Positions 16,165-24,975 of a stretch of DNA of 47,874 nt are shown here, piece by piece. Origin of the DNA: UBA2705 sp963977125 (GTDB taxonomy: Bacteria; Pseudomonadota; Alphaproteobacteria; Micavibrionales; Micavibrionaceae); the NCBI GenBank assembly GCA_963977125.1, contig CAXBNJ010000010.1:1-47874 (forward strand), in the 5' to 3' direction. The notes beneath the pieces were generated by a model. That model did not search any database. It was not told the origin of the DNA and saw only the letters and a list, made by a program, of their open reading frames with translations. The first letter of the stretch is position 1; each line of letters opens with the position of its first letter. Made by a program: the position numbers and the translations under genes.

Positions 16165-16788
16165 TTAATGCGCATGAGCACCTTGGCCATGGTCACTATC
16201 TTGCATCACCTCTTCGGCAGGACTTTCCATTGCTGCGTCATGACCACCATGATCTCCATGAGGTTCTGGCTCTGCCGCGCCGTGATGACTAGCTGTGTCG
16301 GCTCCGCCATGTGAATGGCTTCCATGGCCACCATCGCCGGAAACTTCAGGAAGACGCATAACTCCGCCGCCATGGCGATAAACAACTTCTCCCCCTTTAT
16401 ATCCAGTCACCGCTAATGATCCCGACGCCACAAGAATCAACGCAACAAAGCCAGCGCCAACAGCATTCGCGCCGCGATGTTTAAGAAGTGCCCAAAGCGC
16501 CAAAAGACCAAATATGGAAGCCGTCGCCAGCGCCCAATTTTTATGGTCAGTCATCGCCGCATGTAACGGTCCATCATGCGGGATTGAATTATACGCATCA
16601 AAACCGGCCAATACTGTGATGATTGTAGAGCCCGCGCCTATCCAAAGGTTCCAGCGCCCAACACTCAAAAGATGAGGTTTTTTTAAAACCAGTCCAGCCA
16701 GATACAGCAGCGCCGAGATACTCAGCAGAGCCACCGAAAAATGCACAAAGATAGGGTGCCAGTTTGGTATTATTTCTATACTCATCAT
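16165..16788 (-). CDS. DUF2231 membrane protein with His-rich tail
   Basis: 207 residues. The N-terminal part is a four-helix membrane domain of the DUF2231 type: IIPNWHPIFVHFSVALLSISALLYLAG, then GRWNLWIGAGSTIITVLAGFDAY and SLAVTGYKGGEVVYRHG, where conserved His residues could coordinate metal or haem. The last 60 residues are rich in His, Gly, Asp and Glu, typical of metal-binding tails. GAGG precedes the start; ATGs at 16788 and 16785 both fit. It begins 15 bases after cusF and is part of its transcript. The role is unknown; probably copper handling in the membrane. Confidence 0.8.
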   Translation of the reverse strand: MMSIEIIPNWHPIFVHFSVALLSISALLYLAGLVLKKPHLLSVGRWNLWIGAGSTIITVLAGFDAYNSIPHDGPLHAAMTDHKNWALATASIFGLLALWALLKHRGANAVGAGFVALILVASGSLAVTGYKGGEVVYRHGGGVMRLPEVSGDGGHGSHSHGGADTASHHGAAEPEPHGDHGGHDAAMESPAEEVMQDSDHGQGAHAH

Positions 16789-16803
16789 AATCTTAAACCT
16801 CTT

Positions 16804-17292
16804 TTAATGGTGATTGCCGTGGCCAGCTTCGTGCTCACCATCATGTTTCATATCTTTATGCATCGGGCAGTCCATACCAGCTTTACATTGTTTAACTTCA
16901 TGGTGGCCTTCTTTTGGCTCCATAACTTTTGTGATGCGATAAACTTTATCTTCACCCAACTTAATATGAAAATCTATAGCCTGATCAGGGGCTAGTGCCG
17001 TCAAATCAACGCCTTCGGCTACATCTATATCCATGGTCATTTCGGGCCATTTCAAAGCTGGAATCGGCTGATGTGAAATATTGATTTTTCTGTTTTCTAG
17101 GTCAACGCTGTGAATAATGCCTTTACCCATCGTCGCCTTATGCTCTGCTGCAGATTCACCATGATGGTCATGGCTTGCCGCCTCTTGATGATGGCCTTTA
17201 TGCATGTCGCCTTCAGCAAACGCTTGTGGTGAGGACGTCAAGCCCGCAGCCAAAACTATAGCTAAAAACAACGCTTTTTTTATAGAATTCAT
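16804..17292 (-). CDS. cusF: CusF-like periplasmic Cu(I)/Ag(I) chaperone
   Basis: 162 residues with a signal peptide (MNSIKKALFLAIVLAAGLTSSPQAFA). The central domain has the CusF ligand set: His74, Trp82, Met85 and Met87, whose spacing (8, 3 and 2) equals that of E. coli CusF His36, Trp44, Met47 and Met49. His-rich extensions flank the domain, with a CKAGMDCPMH motif near the C-terminus that may add a second site. CusF passes Cu(I) or Ag(I) to the CusB/CusA pump. It has its own promoter of the TGAGGG-N14-TTCGTA type and a good AGGAG, so it is expressed apart from cusCBA but under the same control. Confidence 0.92.
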   Translation of the reverse strand: MNSIKKALFLAIVLAAGLTSSPQAFAEGDMHKGHHQEAASHDHHGESAAEHKATMGKGIIHSVDLENRKINISHQPIPALKWPEMTMDIDVAEGVDLTALAPDQAIDFHIKLGEDKVYRITKVMEPKEGHHEVKQCKAGMDCPMHKDMKHDGEHEAGHGNHH

Positions 17293-17341
17293 GTGTAATA
17301 CTCCTTACAAAAATAAACAAAAGATAACTTTCTAAGACTGT

Positions 17342-17367
17342 TACGAACTAGAGCATGCAAGCCCTCA
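17342..17367 (-). promoter_or_regulatory. Candidate ECF-sigma promoter before cusF
   Basis: Minus strand TGAGGG (17362-17367), 14 bases, TTCGTA (17342-17347). It is the same motif and spacing found at three other places in the island. The predicted transcription start is about 43 bases before the cusF ATG. Confidence 0.75.
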
Positions 17368-17445
17368 GAATCTTTTAAGAAATGTTATATGCGCAATATT
17401 CAAAGGTGGGCGTGATCTATCGCCGCTTAGTTATAAAGATCTCAT

Positions 17446-17486
17446 ACAAAAACGGAACACAGTAATAGTCATTACTGTGTTCCGTT
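17446..17486 (-). terminator. Strong intrinsic terminator after the small secreted protein gene
   Basis: Perfect 16-bp stem (AACGGAACACAGTAAT at 17451-17466 and its complement at 17471-17486) with a 4-base loop. On the minus strand it is followed by a run of five T including the stem end. It ends the transcript of the gene at 17510-17743. Confidence 0.85.
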
Positions 17487-17509
17487 AAATTTGACGACGC
17501 TATATACTT

Positions 17510-17743
17510 CTATTGGTTATAATAGGAATTGTTTTGATGCGCCGCTTTATCAGTTCTCTTTTCGGTGGACTTGGTTTCGTGAGGTTTTTTATGCTGCGTT
17601 TTTTCGCTTTGCATAACGTATTCCCTCACCCCCTCCATGTTATTCCCCGGAACTGTTTGTGACTTTTCGCCAGCATAAGCGGCATTAGTAAGAGCTAGCG
17701 TACCGATTGCAAGAACTGCTGTGTGTAGAGTGCGTCTGATCAT
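17510..17743 (-). CDS. Small secreted protein in the ECF regulon
   Basis: 77 residues from ATG 17743, chosen because AAGGAGT stands 7 bases upstream (the frame is open to 17773). A signal peptide (MIRRTLHTAVLAIGTLALTNAAYA) precedes a highly polar, Lys/His/Gln-rich mature chain (GEKSQTVPGNNMEGVREYV...HKKPHETKSTEKRTDKAAHQ) with no Cys. No family recognised. It is a single-gene unit: its own TGAGGG-N14-TTCGTA promoter upstream and a strong terminator downstream. So it is probably made at high level when the sigma factor is active. A periplasmic metal-binding or envelope-stress role is inference. Confidence 0.65.
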   Translation of the reverse strand: MIRRTLHTAVLAIGTLALTNAAYAGEKSQTVPGNNMEGVREYVMQSEKTQHKKPHETKSTEKRTDKAAHQNNSYYNQ

Positions 17744-17793
17744 TTTAGAACTCCTTTTATGTTGAATGAACAAGAACTACGTATTAAGAGTTT

Positions 17794-17819
17794 TACGAAC
17801 CAGGCTGTCTCACCCCTCA
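17794..17819 (-). promoter_or_regulatory. Candidate ECF-sigma promoter before the small secreted protein
   Basis: Minus strand TGAGGG (17814-17819), 14 bases, TTCGTA (17794-17799). The -35 element lies in the last codons of the DsbA-like gene. The predicted start is about 44 bases before ATG 17743. Confidence 0.75.
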
Positions 17820-18532
17820 GATTTTATGAGTAAAAAATCAAGCACGCGGCTCAAAGCTTTAAAGTGTTTCTGACCAGTGTAAAGCCTACCATTGATATAC
17901 ACCGCTGGCGTAGATTTAATGCCTAAGGCTTCATGAGCTATTTTCTGTTCAGCAGCCAAAGCGTCTTTTGTGTGTGTGTCATTAAGACAGCGCTCGATAG
18001 CTGTTCCATCCATTCCTGCTGCAATAAAATAACTTTTGAGATGACGTGCTGGATTATCTGCTTGCGCCCACATATTTTGATTGATAAACAATGTATCAAT
18101 AACAAGCTTCGCCTTTTCTGGAGAAAGACAGCTCAACAACAACGCCCCGTCCAGCGCAGGGGCGTTGAGCGGATAATGCCGAAACAACAAACGAACTTGG
18201 CCGTTGCGTATATATGATGAATCAACCTGTTTCGCAACATCTTCATAAAAATGTTTGCAACTGCCGCAGGTCAGAGATGCGTATTCGATGATGGTCACTG
18301 GCGCCTCTTTATCGCCATAAGCAATTTCAAACGGGCGGCTTTGTTCCATGAAGGCTGGGTCATAGCTAAGGTTGCCTAAAGGAATACGCGTTTCTTTCCA
18401 CGCGATCACAGCCACAATAAGCAAGATGCCACTGCCAATAATTAAAAACCATGAGTTATCTTCCCACCATGAAGTGCGAGACTGAATGATTGTTCGTTTC
18501 CGCTGCGCACGGCGTTTACGTCTATTGGCCAT
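17810..18532 (-). CDS. Membrane-anchored DsbA-like thioredoxin-fold protein
   Basis: 240 residues from ATG 18532 (GGAG 8 bases upstream; an in-frame ATG at 18568 lacks one). A very basic N-terminus is followed by one membrane helix (WFLIIGSGILLIVAVIAW), which leaves the thioredoxin domain in the periplasm. The active site is Cys89-Gly-Ser-Cys92 (YASLTCGSCKHFY), and the cis-Pro region is KSTPAVYINGRLY. It resembles the DsbA-like family with an inserted helical domain. It probably oxidises or repairs thiols of periplasmic copper proteins. It follows the APC permease gene in the cusCBA transcript. No second DsbB-like partner is in the window. Confidence 0.85.
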   Translation of the reverse strand: MANRRKRRAQRKRTIIQSRTSWWEDNSWFLIIGSGILLIVAVIAWKETRIPLGNLSYDPAFMEQSRPFEIAYGDKEAPVTIIEYASLTCGSCKHFYEDVAKQVDSSYIRNGQVRLLFRHYPLNAPALDGALLLSCLSPEKAKLVIDTLFINQNMWAQADNPARHLKSYFIAAGMDGTAIERCLNDTHTKDALAAEQKIAHEALGIKSTPAVYINGRLYTGQKHFKALSRVLDFLLIKSEG

Positions 18533-18592
18533 CTGGGTTCTCCACAATCGAGAATAGCAACACCGCAAGGGTATAAATTGCGCTTCTCATGT

Positions 18593-19927
18593 TTAACTCA
18601 CCCCGTCATCAGAAGGAGAACGCGCACGTAAAAAAAGCTTTTCTGCACCAAAAATAAGAATTACTCCAGCCAGCGCCACGTAGATAACCAGCATATCTGT
18701 CTGTGCTTTAATTATTAGGAAAGCGGCCAACACCACAACGTCCATCACAAGCGCAGTGATAAGAACAAGCGCATTGGCTTTCACGTCCTCGCGCAGATAT
18801 CGCAGCACACCCCAATGCACAGCTATATCCATGATGAGGTAAAATATTGCGCCCAACGAGGCAATACGGCTGAGATCAAAAAAAACGGTCAGGACTATCG
18901 CCAGTACAATCGTATAAACCAGCATATGTTTTTGGATATTGCCGGGCATCCCGAAATGGCTGTGTGGCACCAGCTTCATATCGGTGATCATCGCCGCCAT
19001 GCGTGAGGCGGCGAACACACTGGCAATCACGCCAGATACTGTAGCAATGATCGCCAGCACAACGGTAAACCACAAACCAAAATCCCCAAGGGCTGGACGC
19101 GCCGCTTCAGCCAGCGCAAAGTTTTTCGCGGCAATAATTTCAGGTAATGACAAATTTCCCGCAACCGCCAGTGCGACCAGAAAATAAACAACGACGCAGA
19201 TGGCAATGGAGATAATAATCGCCCGCCCGACATTGCGGTGTGGATCAACAATCTCAGAGCCGCTATTCGTGATAGTCGTAAAACCTTTATAGGATAAAAT
19301 TGCTAGGGCCACCGCCGCCAAAAATCCACCGCCACCAGTTGGCTGCGCAGGGGCAACGGTAAAACTCTCCATAGAGAAACCAGAAAGCCATAGCCCGAAA
19401 AGACCAAAAACAGCAATCCCGCCGATTTTCAGCACAGACATAACAAGCGAGAACGTCCCAATCATGCGGTTGCTAGAAATATTGACGGCAAAAGCGAATA
19501 GCAAAAGTCCTACGCCTAGGGCTGGAATAAGCCAGCTATCTTTACCAACATCAAAGAGTTGCATGGTATAGGAGCCAAAGGTACGTGCCACCAAACTTTC
19601 ATTGATCACCATTGAAAAATACATGAGCAGCGCTCCGGCTGCTGTGATTGTCCCCTTGCCGTAGGCTTTTTGCAAAAACATTGCAATGCCACCCGCAGAT
19701 GGATACGCATTAGACATTTTTACATAGGAGTAAGCACTAAAAGCCGTGACCACAGCGGCCACCAAGAAAGCCAGAGGGAACCATTGTCCGCCGAGCTCAG
19801 CAATCTGCCCAGTCAACGCAAAGATACCCGCCCCGATAATCACGGCTGTGCCCATCGACACAGCGCCGACCAAGCTCAGGCTGTTTTCTTTATATTGCGT
19901 GGGCGCGGAGTGATCATGTTTCATCAC
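18593..19927 (-). CDS. APC-superfamily permease
   Basis: 444 residues with about 12 hydrophobic helices. The first helices contain the APC signature (LVGAVSMGTAVIIGAGIFALTGQIAEL), with GxG motif and later SYKGFTTITNSGSEIVDPHRNVGRAI, as in amino-acid/polyamine permeases. The first 14 bases overlap the end of cusA, so it is co-translated with the efflux pump. Substrate unknown; permeases of this kind occur in other metal islands, perhaps to import amino acids used as metal ligands or to balance osmotic stress. Two consecutive ATGs (19927 and 19924) are possible starts. Confidence 0.85.
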   Translation of the reverse strand: MMKHDHSAPTQYKENSLSLVGAVSMGTAVIIGAGIFALTGQIAELGGQWFPLAFLVAAVVTAFSAYSYVKMSNAYPSAGGIAMFLQKAYGKGTITAAGALLMYFSMVINESLVARTFGSYTMQLFDVGKDSWLIPALGVGLLLFAFAVNISSNRMIGTFSLVMSVLKIGGIAVFGLFGLWLSGFSMESFTVAPAQPTGGGGFLAAVALAILSYKGFTTITNSGSEIVDPHRNVGRAIIISIAICVVVYFLVALAVAGNLSLPEIIAAKNFALAEAARPALGDFGLWFTVVLAIIATVSGVIASVFAASRMAAMITDMKLVPHSHFGMPGNIQKHMLVYTIVLAIVLTVFFDLSRIASLGAIFYLIMDIAVHWGVLRYLREDVKANALVLITALVMDVVVLAAFLIIKAQTDMLVIYVALAGVILIFGAEKLFLRARSPSDDGVS

Positions 19928-22900
19928 TTAGAGCCTCCTTCTCATCACCCTGAACACTCTCAACATCTTTAAATCGCCGCCCTTCCCAAATGTAATAGAC
20001 AACCGGTATCACGATCAGAGTCAGAACCGTGGTACTGAGCATGCCCCCAATCATCGGCAGGGCAATACGGCGCATCACATCAGAGCCGAGGCCTTCTGTA
20101 ATAAAGATCGGGGCGAGCCCGGCAAGGATTACGGATACAGTCATTAGCTTAGGTCGTACCCGCAAAACTGCGCCGTGGATCACATCTTCGAGCAATTCCT
20201 GTTTTGATTGCGGTGGGTGTAAACGCACTTGCTGATCGATATAAAGCAGCATAACCACAGCGGTTTCCACAGCAATTCCTGCTAGTGCGATGAAACCCAC
20301 ACCAACAGCAACAGAGAAATTATACCCAGCCAGATACAGTGCCCAAACACCGCCGATCAAACCAAAGGGCAGCGACAGCATAATAATCAACGTTCTGTCA
20401 AGCCGTCCAAAATGGATCATTAATAAGGTGAAGATAATAAAGATAGCGGCAGGCACAGCAATTTTCATACGCGCGGCAGCTTCTAACATCTGTTCAAATT
20501 GCCCCGACCAGATCAGTGCATAGCCAGGCGGTAGATCAACTTTCTCTGCTACAATTTTTTGTGCGTCTTCAACATAGGAGCCTATATCTCGACCTTCAAT
20601 ATCAACAAACACCCAGCCCGTCAGCCGAGCATTTTCCGACTTGATCATCGGCGGCCCTTCGACAAATTCTATTTTAGCCAGTTCACCCAGCGGAATATGT
20701 TGGCCTTGTGGCGTAGGAATCAGAATATCAGACAGATCTTCTGGGTCTTCTCGGAATGGGCGGTCGTAACGCAACATGATATTATACCGCTCACGCCCCT
20801 GAATGGATTCTGCCATTTTCATGCCGCCAAGCGCCGTCTGGATAATCTTCTGAAATACGCCCAGATCAATATTACGACGAGCCAATTCTTCGCGGTCCGG
20901 TGTGATTTCCAAATATTTCCCACCCGTCACTCGGTCAGCAAAGGCCGAACGCGTACCAGCGACATCCTTCACAGCGGCTTCAATATCCAGTGCCACCCGT
21001 CCGATGACATCAAGATCATCGCCGGCAATCTTGATTCCTATCGGCGTACGAATACCAGTAGAAATCATATCCATACGGATTTTAATCGGATACCCCCATG
21101 AATTAACAAGGCCGGGAAGTTTAACGCGATTATTCAGCTCCTTGATTAGCCCCTCGACATCTAGTCCCTTACGCCATTCTTCGCGCGGCTTCAGCTGGAT
21201 CCATGTTTCAATCATAGAAATCGGCGCGGAGTCTGTCGCGCTGTCGGCACGGCCGACCTTGCCGAAGACATGATGGATTTCAGGAACCGTTTTAATCAAG
21301 CGATTGGTTTGTTGTAAAATCTCCTTTGCCTTAGTAATCGAAACGCCGGGCAATGTCGTGGGCATATAGAGTAGTTGGCCTTCATAAAGCGCAGGCATAA
21401 ATTCAGAACCGGTTTTCACTATCGGCACCACCATCGAGCCAAGCAAGCCCACAGAGATCAAAATGGTCAGCCATTTACGTCTTAAAGCCAGCTTTAAAAT
21501 CGGCTCATAAAGGTGAATAAACCAGCGATTAATCGGATTTTCTTCTTCCTTACGGATTTTACCACGTATCAACCAAAGCATCAGCACAGGCACCACCGTC
21601 ACAGAGAGGATGGAAGCGAAAGCCATCGCATAGGTCTTGGTAAAGGCCAGTGGTGCAAACAGGCGATAAGACTGCCCCGTTAAAGCAAAAACTGGCAAGA
21701 AAGACACAGTGATAATCAGCAGTGAGAAAAATAATCCGGGCCCGACTTCCTTAGTCGCCAGTAAAATCGCTGCGTTTTTATCCTGCCGCGAAGCATCTTC
21801 AGGGAGCTCAGAGAGTTTTCGATGCGCATTTTCAACCATAACAATCGAAGCATCCACCATCGCGCCCACCGCAATCGCGATCCCGCCCAGTGACATGATA
21901 TTCGCAGTAATCCCCTGCGCGGACATCACAATGAAAGCTGCCAGAACGCCGAGCGGTAAAGTTACAATCGCCACAAAAGCCGAGCGGACATGAAGCAAAA
22001 AGATAAACGAGATCAGCGCCACGACAATGGCTTCTTCAATCAGTTTTTCCACCAGATATTCAACGGCGCCTTCAATCAGCGGCGCACGATCGTAAACTGT
22101 GACAATCTCAACCCCCTCGGGCAAGCCGTGCTGTAATTCCTTAATCTTTTCCTTTACGCCCTCAATAACATGCAAAGCATTTTCTCCGGCACGCATGACC
22201 ACAACGCCGGCCACGACTTCACCTTCGCCATCAAGCTCGGTTACGCCGCGCCGCAGCTCTGGTCCTTCAATGACGCGTGCTACATCCTGTAAGCGTACAG
22301 GCGCACCGTCCTGAGCATAGACCACAACGTCTCTGAGCTCCTTGACATCCGTAACATAGCCCTTGGAGCGGATCATCATTTCCATCTCGCCCTGCTCAAT
22401 GACTCGGCCCCCGGCCTCCATACTCGCGTTTTTAACCGCTTCTATCAGCCGTTTCAGCGGCACGTTAAAAGCGCGTAGACGGTTAGGGTCGATCAACACC
22501 TGATATTCTTTAACAAAGCCGCCGACCGAGGCCACTTCCGATACGCCCGGCACTGTGGCCAGTTCAAAACGCAGGAACCAATCTTGCAAACTGCGTAGCT
22601 GCGCCAGATCATAATTGCCGCTTTTATCGATCAGCGCATATTGATAGACCCAGCCAACGCCCGTGGCATCGGGGCCAATTTGCGGCTTGGCCGCATCGGG
22701 CAAATCGCCCTGAATTTTAGATAATGCTTCAATGACGCGGCTACGCGCCCAATACTGATCGACGTCATCTTCAAAAATGATATAAACGAAAGAACTTCCA
22801 AACATAGAAAACCCGCGAACATCCTTGGTTTTCGGCAGGCCAAGCATGGTACTGGACAATGGATAGGTCACAAGATCTTCAACGATTTGTGGCGACTGCC

Positions 22901-23138
22901 CAGCAAAATCAGTACGGATAATCACCTGCGTATCCGACATATCGGGGATAGCATCTAGTGGTGTTTTCTGCACAGCCATAACACCTGAAACCATTAGCGC
23001 AATCATCATCATGCCAACCAGTAACTGGTTATGCACTGACCAGTCTATGACTTTGGCAATGAAAGACTTTGTCGGATCGTGCGAAAGGTGATCGTCCTTT
23101 TTAGGATCAGGCCCCTTAGCTTGATTAATGTCCTCCAT
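19914..23138 (-). CDS. cusA: CusA-type heavy-metal RND efflux pump
   Basis: 1074 residues, full length for a heavy-metal RND pump. The first membrane helix (QLLVGMMMIALMVSGVMAV), the large periplasmic loops, and the fourth helix with GAMVDASIVMVENAHRKL (about 425-442) are visible. That helix-4 motif is the form found in Cu(I)/Ag(I) pumps of the CusA type; Zn/Co/Cd pumps (CzcA) have a DFG...DGAVIIVEN form instead. It exports Cu(I)/Ag(I) with CusB and CusC across both membranes, driven by protons. It overlaps cusB by 14 bases and the permease by 14 bases, indicating a tight operon. Confidence 0.95.
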   Translation of the reverse strand: MEDINQAKGPDPKKDDHLSHDPTKSFIAKVIDWSVHNQLLVGMMMIALMVSGVMAVQKTPLDAIPDMSDTQVIIRTDFAGQSPQIVEDLVTYPLSSTMLGLPKTKDVRGFSMFGSSFVYIIFEDDVDQYWARSRVIEALSKIQGDLPDAAKPQIGPDATGVGWVYQYALIDKSGNYDLAQLRSLQDWFLRFELATVPGVSEVASVGGFVKEYQVLIDPNRLRAFNVPLKRLIEAVKNASMEAGGRVIEQGEMEMMIRSKGYVTDVKELRDVVVYAQDGAPVRLQDVARVIEGPELRRGVTELDGEGEVVAGVVVMRAGENALHVIEGVKEKIKELQHGLPEGVEIVTVYDRAPLIEGAVEYLVEKLIEEAIVVALISFIFLLHVRSAFVAIVTLPLGVLAAFIVMSAQGITANIMSLGGIAIAVGAMVDASIVMVENAHRKLSELPEDASRQDKNAAILLATKEVGPGLFFSLLIITVSFLPVFALTGQSYRLFAPLAFTKTYAMAFASILSVTVVPVLMLWLIRGKIRKEEENPINRWFIHLYEPILKLALRRKWLTILISVGLLGSMVVPIVKTGSEFMPALYEGQLLYMPTTLPGVSITKAKEILQQTNRLIKTVPEIHHVFGKVGRADSATDSAPISMIETWIQLKPREEWRKGLDVEGLIKELNNRVKLPGLVNSWGYPIKIRMDMISTGIRTPIGIKIAGDDLDVIGRVALDIEAAVKDVAGTRSAFADRVTGGKYLEITPDREELARRNIDLGVFQKIIQTALGGMKMAESIQGRERYNIMLRYDRPFREDPEDLSDILIPTPQGQHIPLGELAKIEFVEGPPMIKSENARLTGWVFVDIEGRDIGSYVEDAQKIVAEKVDLPPGYALIWSGQFEQMLEAAARMKIAVPAAIFIIFTLLMIHFGRLDRTLIIMLSLPFGLIGGVWALYLAGYNFSVAVGVGFIALAGIAVETAVVMLLYIDQQVRLHPPQSKQELLEDVIHGAVLRVRPKLMTVSVILAGLAPIFITEGLGSDVMRRIALPMIGGMLSTTVLTLIVIPVVYYIWEGRRFKDVESVQGDEKEALSDET

Positions 23139-24975
23139 GTGCGCCTCCGGCTATAGGCTCTTGTGGTATTTGAGCCGTATCTGGCATTTGTATTTTATTT
23201 TCGCTCAGCCAGTCTATTTTCATCGGGTGGCCTTCGCCGTAGGGGTTTTGTACATCTTCACCAAGTTGCAACCAATATGTATCAAGACCATGCGCCATAT
23301 AGAGTTTTAAGCCTTTATCCTTGTAGTGCTGAGGGCGCCCTTCAAGCAGCCAAGGCTTTAACGCTGTGACCAACTCATTAAGGCTTTCTCGCCATTCCAC
23401 ATCGGTTAAGCTGTCTTTTGCCTTCATTAATGCATCTTCTGCATCTTCTAAAACGAATTGTAGTTTTGTACCCCGAAAAACCGGCATCAGATGATCGCCA
23501 ATTGTTATGGCTGGCATAATCATTTTGGGGTTAGGTGTGCGTTCAGCTATCAGCTCTTCATGGATATACAGCGCCGCGTCAGCTAGGTGATCAATCATCG
23601 CCATCTGGTCGTCGCCGACTTCAAGCGTATTCAAAGATGTCTGCATACGCTGCATTTTGCGGAAGGATTCACGCAAAGAACTTTCAGAATCAATCAGGAA
23701 CTGGCCGCTGACTACAACATTGTCATTCTCAGCCAGCCCTTTCAACACTTCCGTGCGTCCGCGATAACGCAAACCAGCGAGAATTCTTCGTGGCTGGAAG
23801 CGACCTGCGTTCAAAGCAACGACGACAAAATCTCCGTCCTTGCTTTTCAGTATAGCATCGCTCGGGATTGACAAGCGGCGCTCCACACCAGTTTGAAATT
23901 CGACATCGGCATAGGCCCCTGGTTTTAAGACATTATCAGGGCTATCCAAGACCAAGCGAACGCGTCCCGTGCGGGTTGCACGATCAATGGTCGGATAAAT
24001 ATAATCAATCTTCGCCGGTTTTTCCTGAATGCCTAAATTGGGAAAAGATACAGTAACCTTTGTTGTGTCATCAATATAGGGGATATCCTGCTCGGCAATG
24101 CTGACTTCGACCCAGACGGATGAATAGTCCTGTATCTGCATGACCATCATGCCGGGCTTGACATAGGTGCCCTCTCGGATGCTGATCATGCTGATTACAC
24201 CATCGCTTTCAGCATAAAATGGCATATAGGTTTCAGCTTTGCGGTTCTTGCGGATTGTCGTGATGGCAGAATTTTGTATACCCAGCGAGCTCAGACGACG
24301 CTCCCCCGCATTAATCCGGCCTGTAACGCCCGTTTTCAAGGCGCTAATATAATCTTGCTGCGCCGAGATTAACTCCGGGCTATCCAGTGTAAACAGCAAT
24401 TCACCTTTCTTGACCTCATCCCCCTCAGCTTTAAATCTCAAATCCTTTACCCAACCGGATACGCGGCCTGCAATATCGGTTTGCAAGCGTACATTTTCCG
24501 TCACATCGCCGTAACTGCGAACCGCTGTGCCAAAACTCGCCATTTGCGCTTTTTCTGTGCGCACACCTGTATTTTGGATGGTTTCAGGTGCAATGGTGAC
24601 AACTGTGCGCGCGGTGTAATCTTTCTTTGTGTTTTCACGAGCCTCGCCATAGACCGGCACCAGATCCATCCCCATAGGGGATTTCCCCGGCTTATCACTT
24701 CTGTAATTCGGATTCATCGGTGCCTGCCAGTATAAAACCTTTTTCTCGCCAGACGCAGAGGCAGAATCGGAAACACTGTCATTTGCCACATCTTCAGCTG
24801 CGCTTTCATCTTCAGCCTCAAGTGCCACCAGATCCATACCGCAAATCGGGCAGCTGCCCGGGCGATCAGCAATATAATGCGGGTGCATCGGACAAGTATA
24901 TTTTTGCCCCTCTGCCAAAACAGGCATGGAAAAGAACGCTATTAATAAAAATAACGTTGGGATTATTTTTCTCAT
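23125..24975 (-). CDS. cusB: CusB-type periplasmic adaptor with metal-binding N-terminus
   Basis: 616 residues, longer than E. coli CusB. After a signal peptide (ending MPVLA) comes a YHS-like heavy-metal domain (KYTCPMHPHY...GSCPICGMDL, about 26-50), then a second, Cys-free copy (YWQAPMNPNYRSDKPGKSPMGMDLVPVY) that keeps the Met-Asn-Pro pattern seen in CusB. The membrane-fusion part follows (QTDIAGRVSGWVKDLRFKAEGDEVKKGELLF and the hairpin SPELISAQQDYISALKTG). The C-terminal 150 residues resemble a DUF3347-like helical domain (ALKPWLLEGRPQHYKDKGLKLYMAHGL). It links CusA to CusC. It starts inside the cusC stop (ATGA overlap). Confidence 0.93.
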   Translation of the reverse strand: MRKIIPTLFLLIAFFSMPVLAEGQKYTCPMHPHYIADRPGSCPICGMDLVALEAEDESAAEDVANDSVSDSASASGEKKVLYWQAPMNPNYRSDKPGKSPMGMDLVPVYGEARENTKKDYTARTVVTIAPETIQNTGVRTEKAQMASFGTAVRSYGDVTENVRLQTDIAGRVSGWVKDLRFKAEGDEVKKGELLFTLDSPELISAQQDYISALKTGVTGRINAGERRLSSLGIQNSAITTIRKNRKAETYMPFYAESDGVISMISIREGTYVKPGMMVMQIQDYSSVWVEVSIAEQDIPYIDDTTKVTVSFPNLGIQEKPAKIDYIYPTIDRATRTGRVRLVLDSPDNVLKPGAYADVEFQTGVERRLSIPSDAILKSKDGDFVVVALNAGRFQPRRILAGLRYRGRTEVLKGLAENDNVVVSGQFLIDSESSLRESFRKMQRMQTSLNTLEVGDDQMAMIDHLADAALYIHEELIAERTPNPKMIMPAITIGDHLMPVFRGTKLQFVLEDAEDALMKAKDSLTDVEWRESLNELVTALKPWLLEGRPQHYKDKGLKLYMAHGLDTYWLQLGEDVQNPYGEGHPMKIDWLSENKIQMPDTAQIPQEPIAGGAHGGH

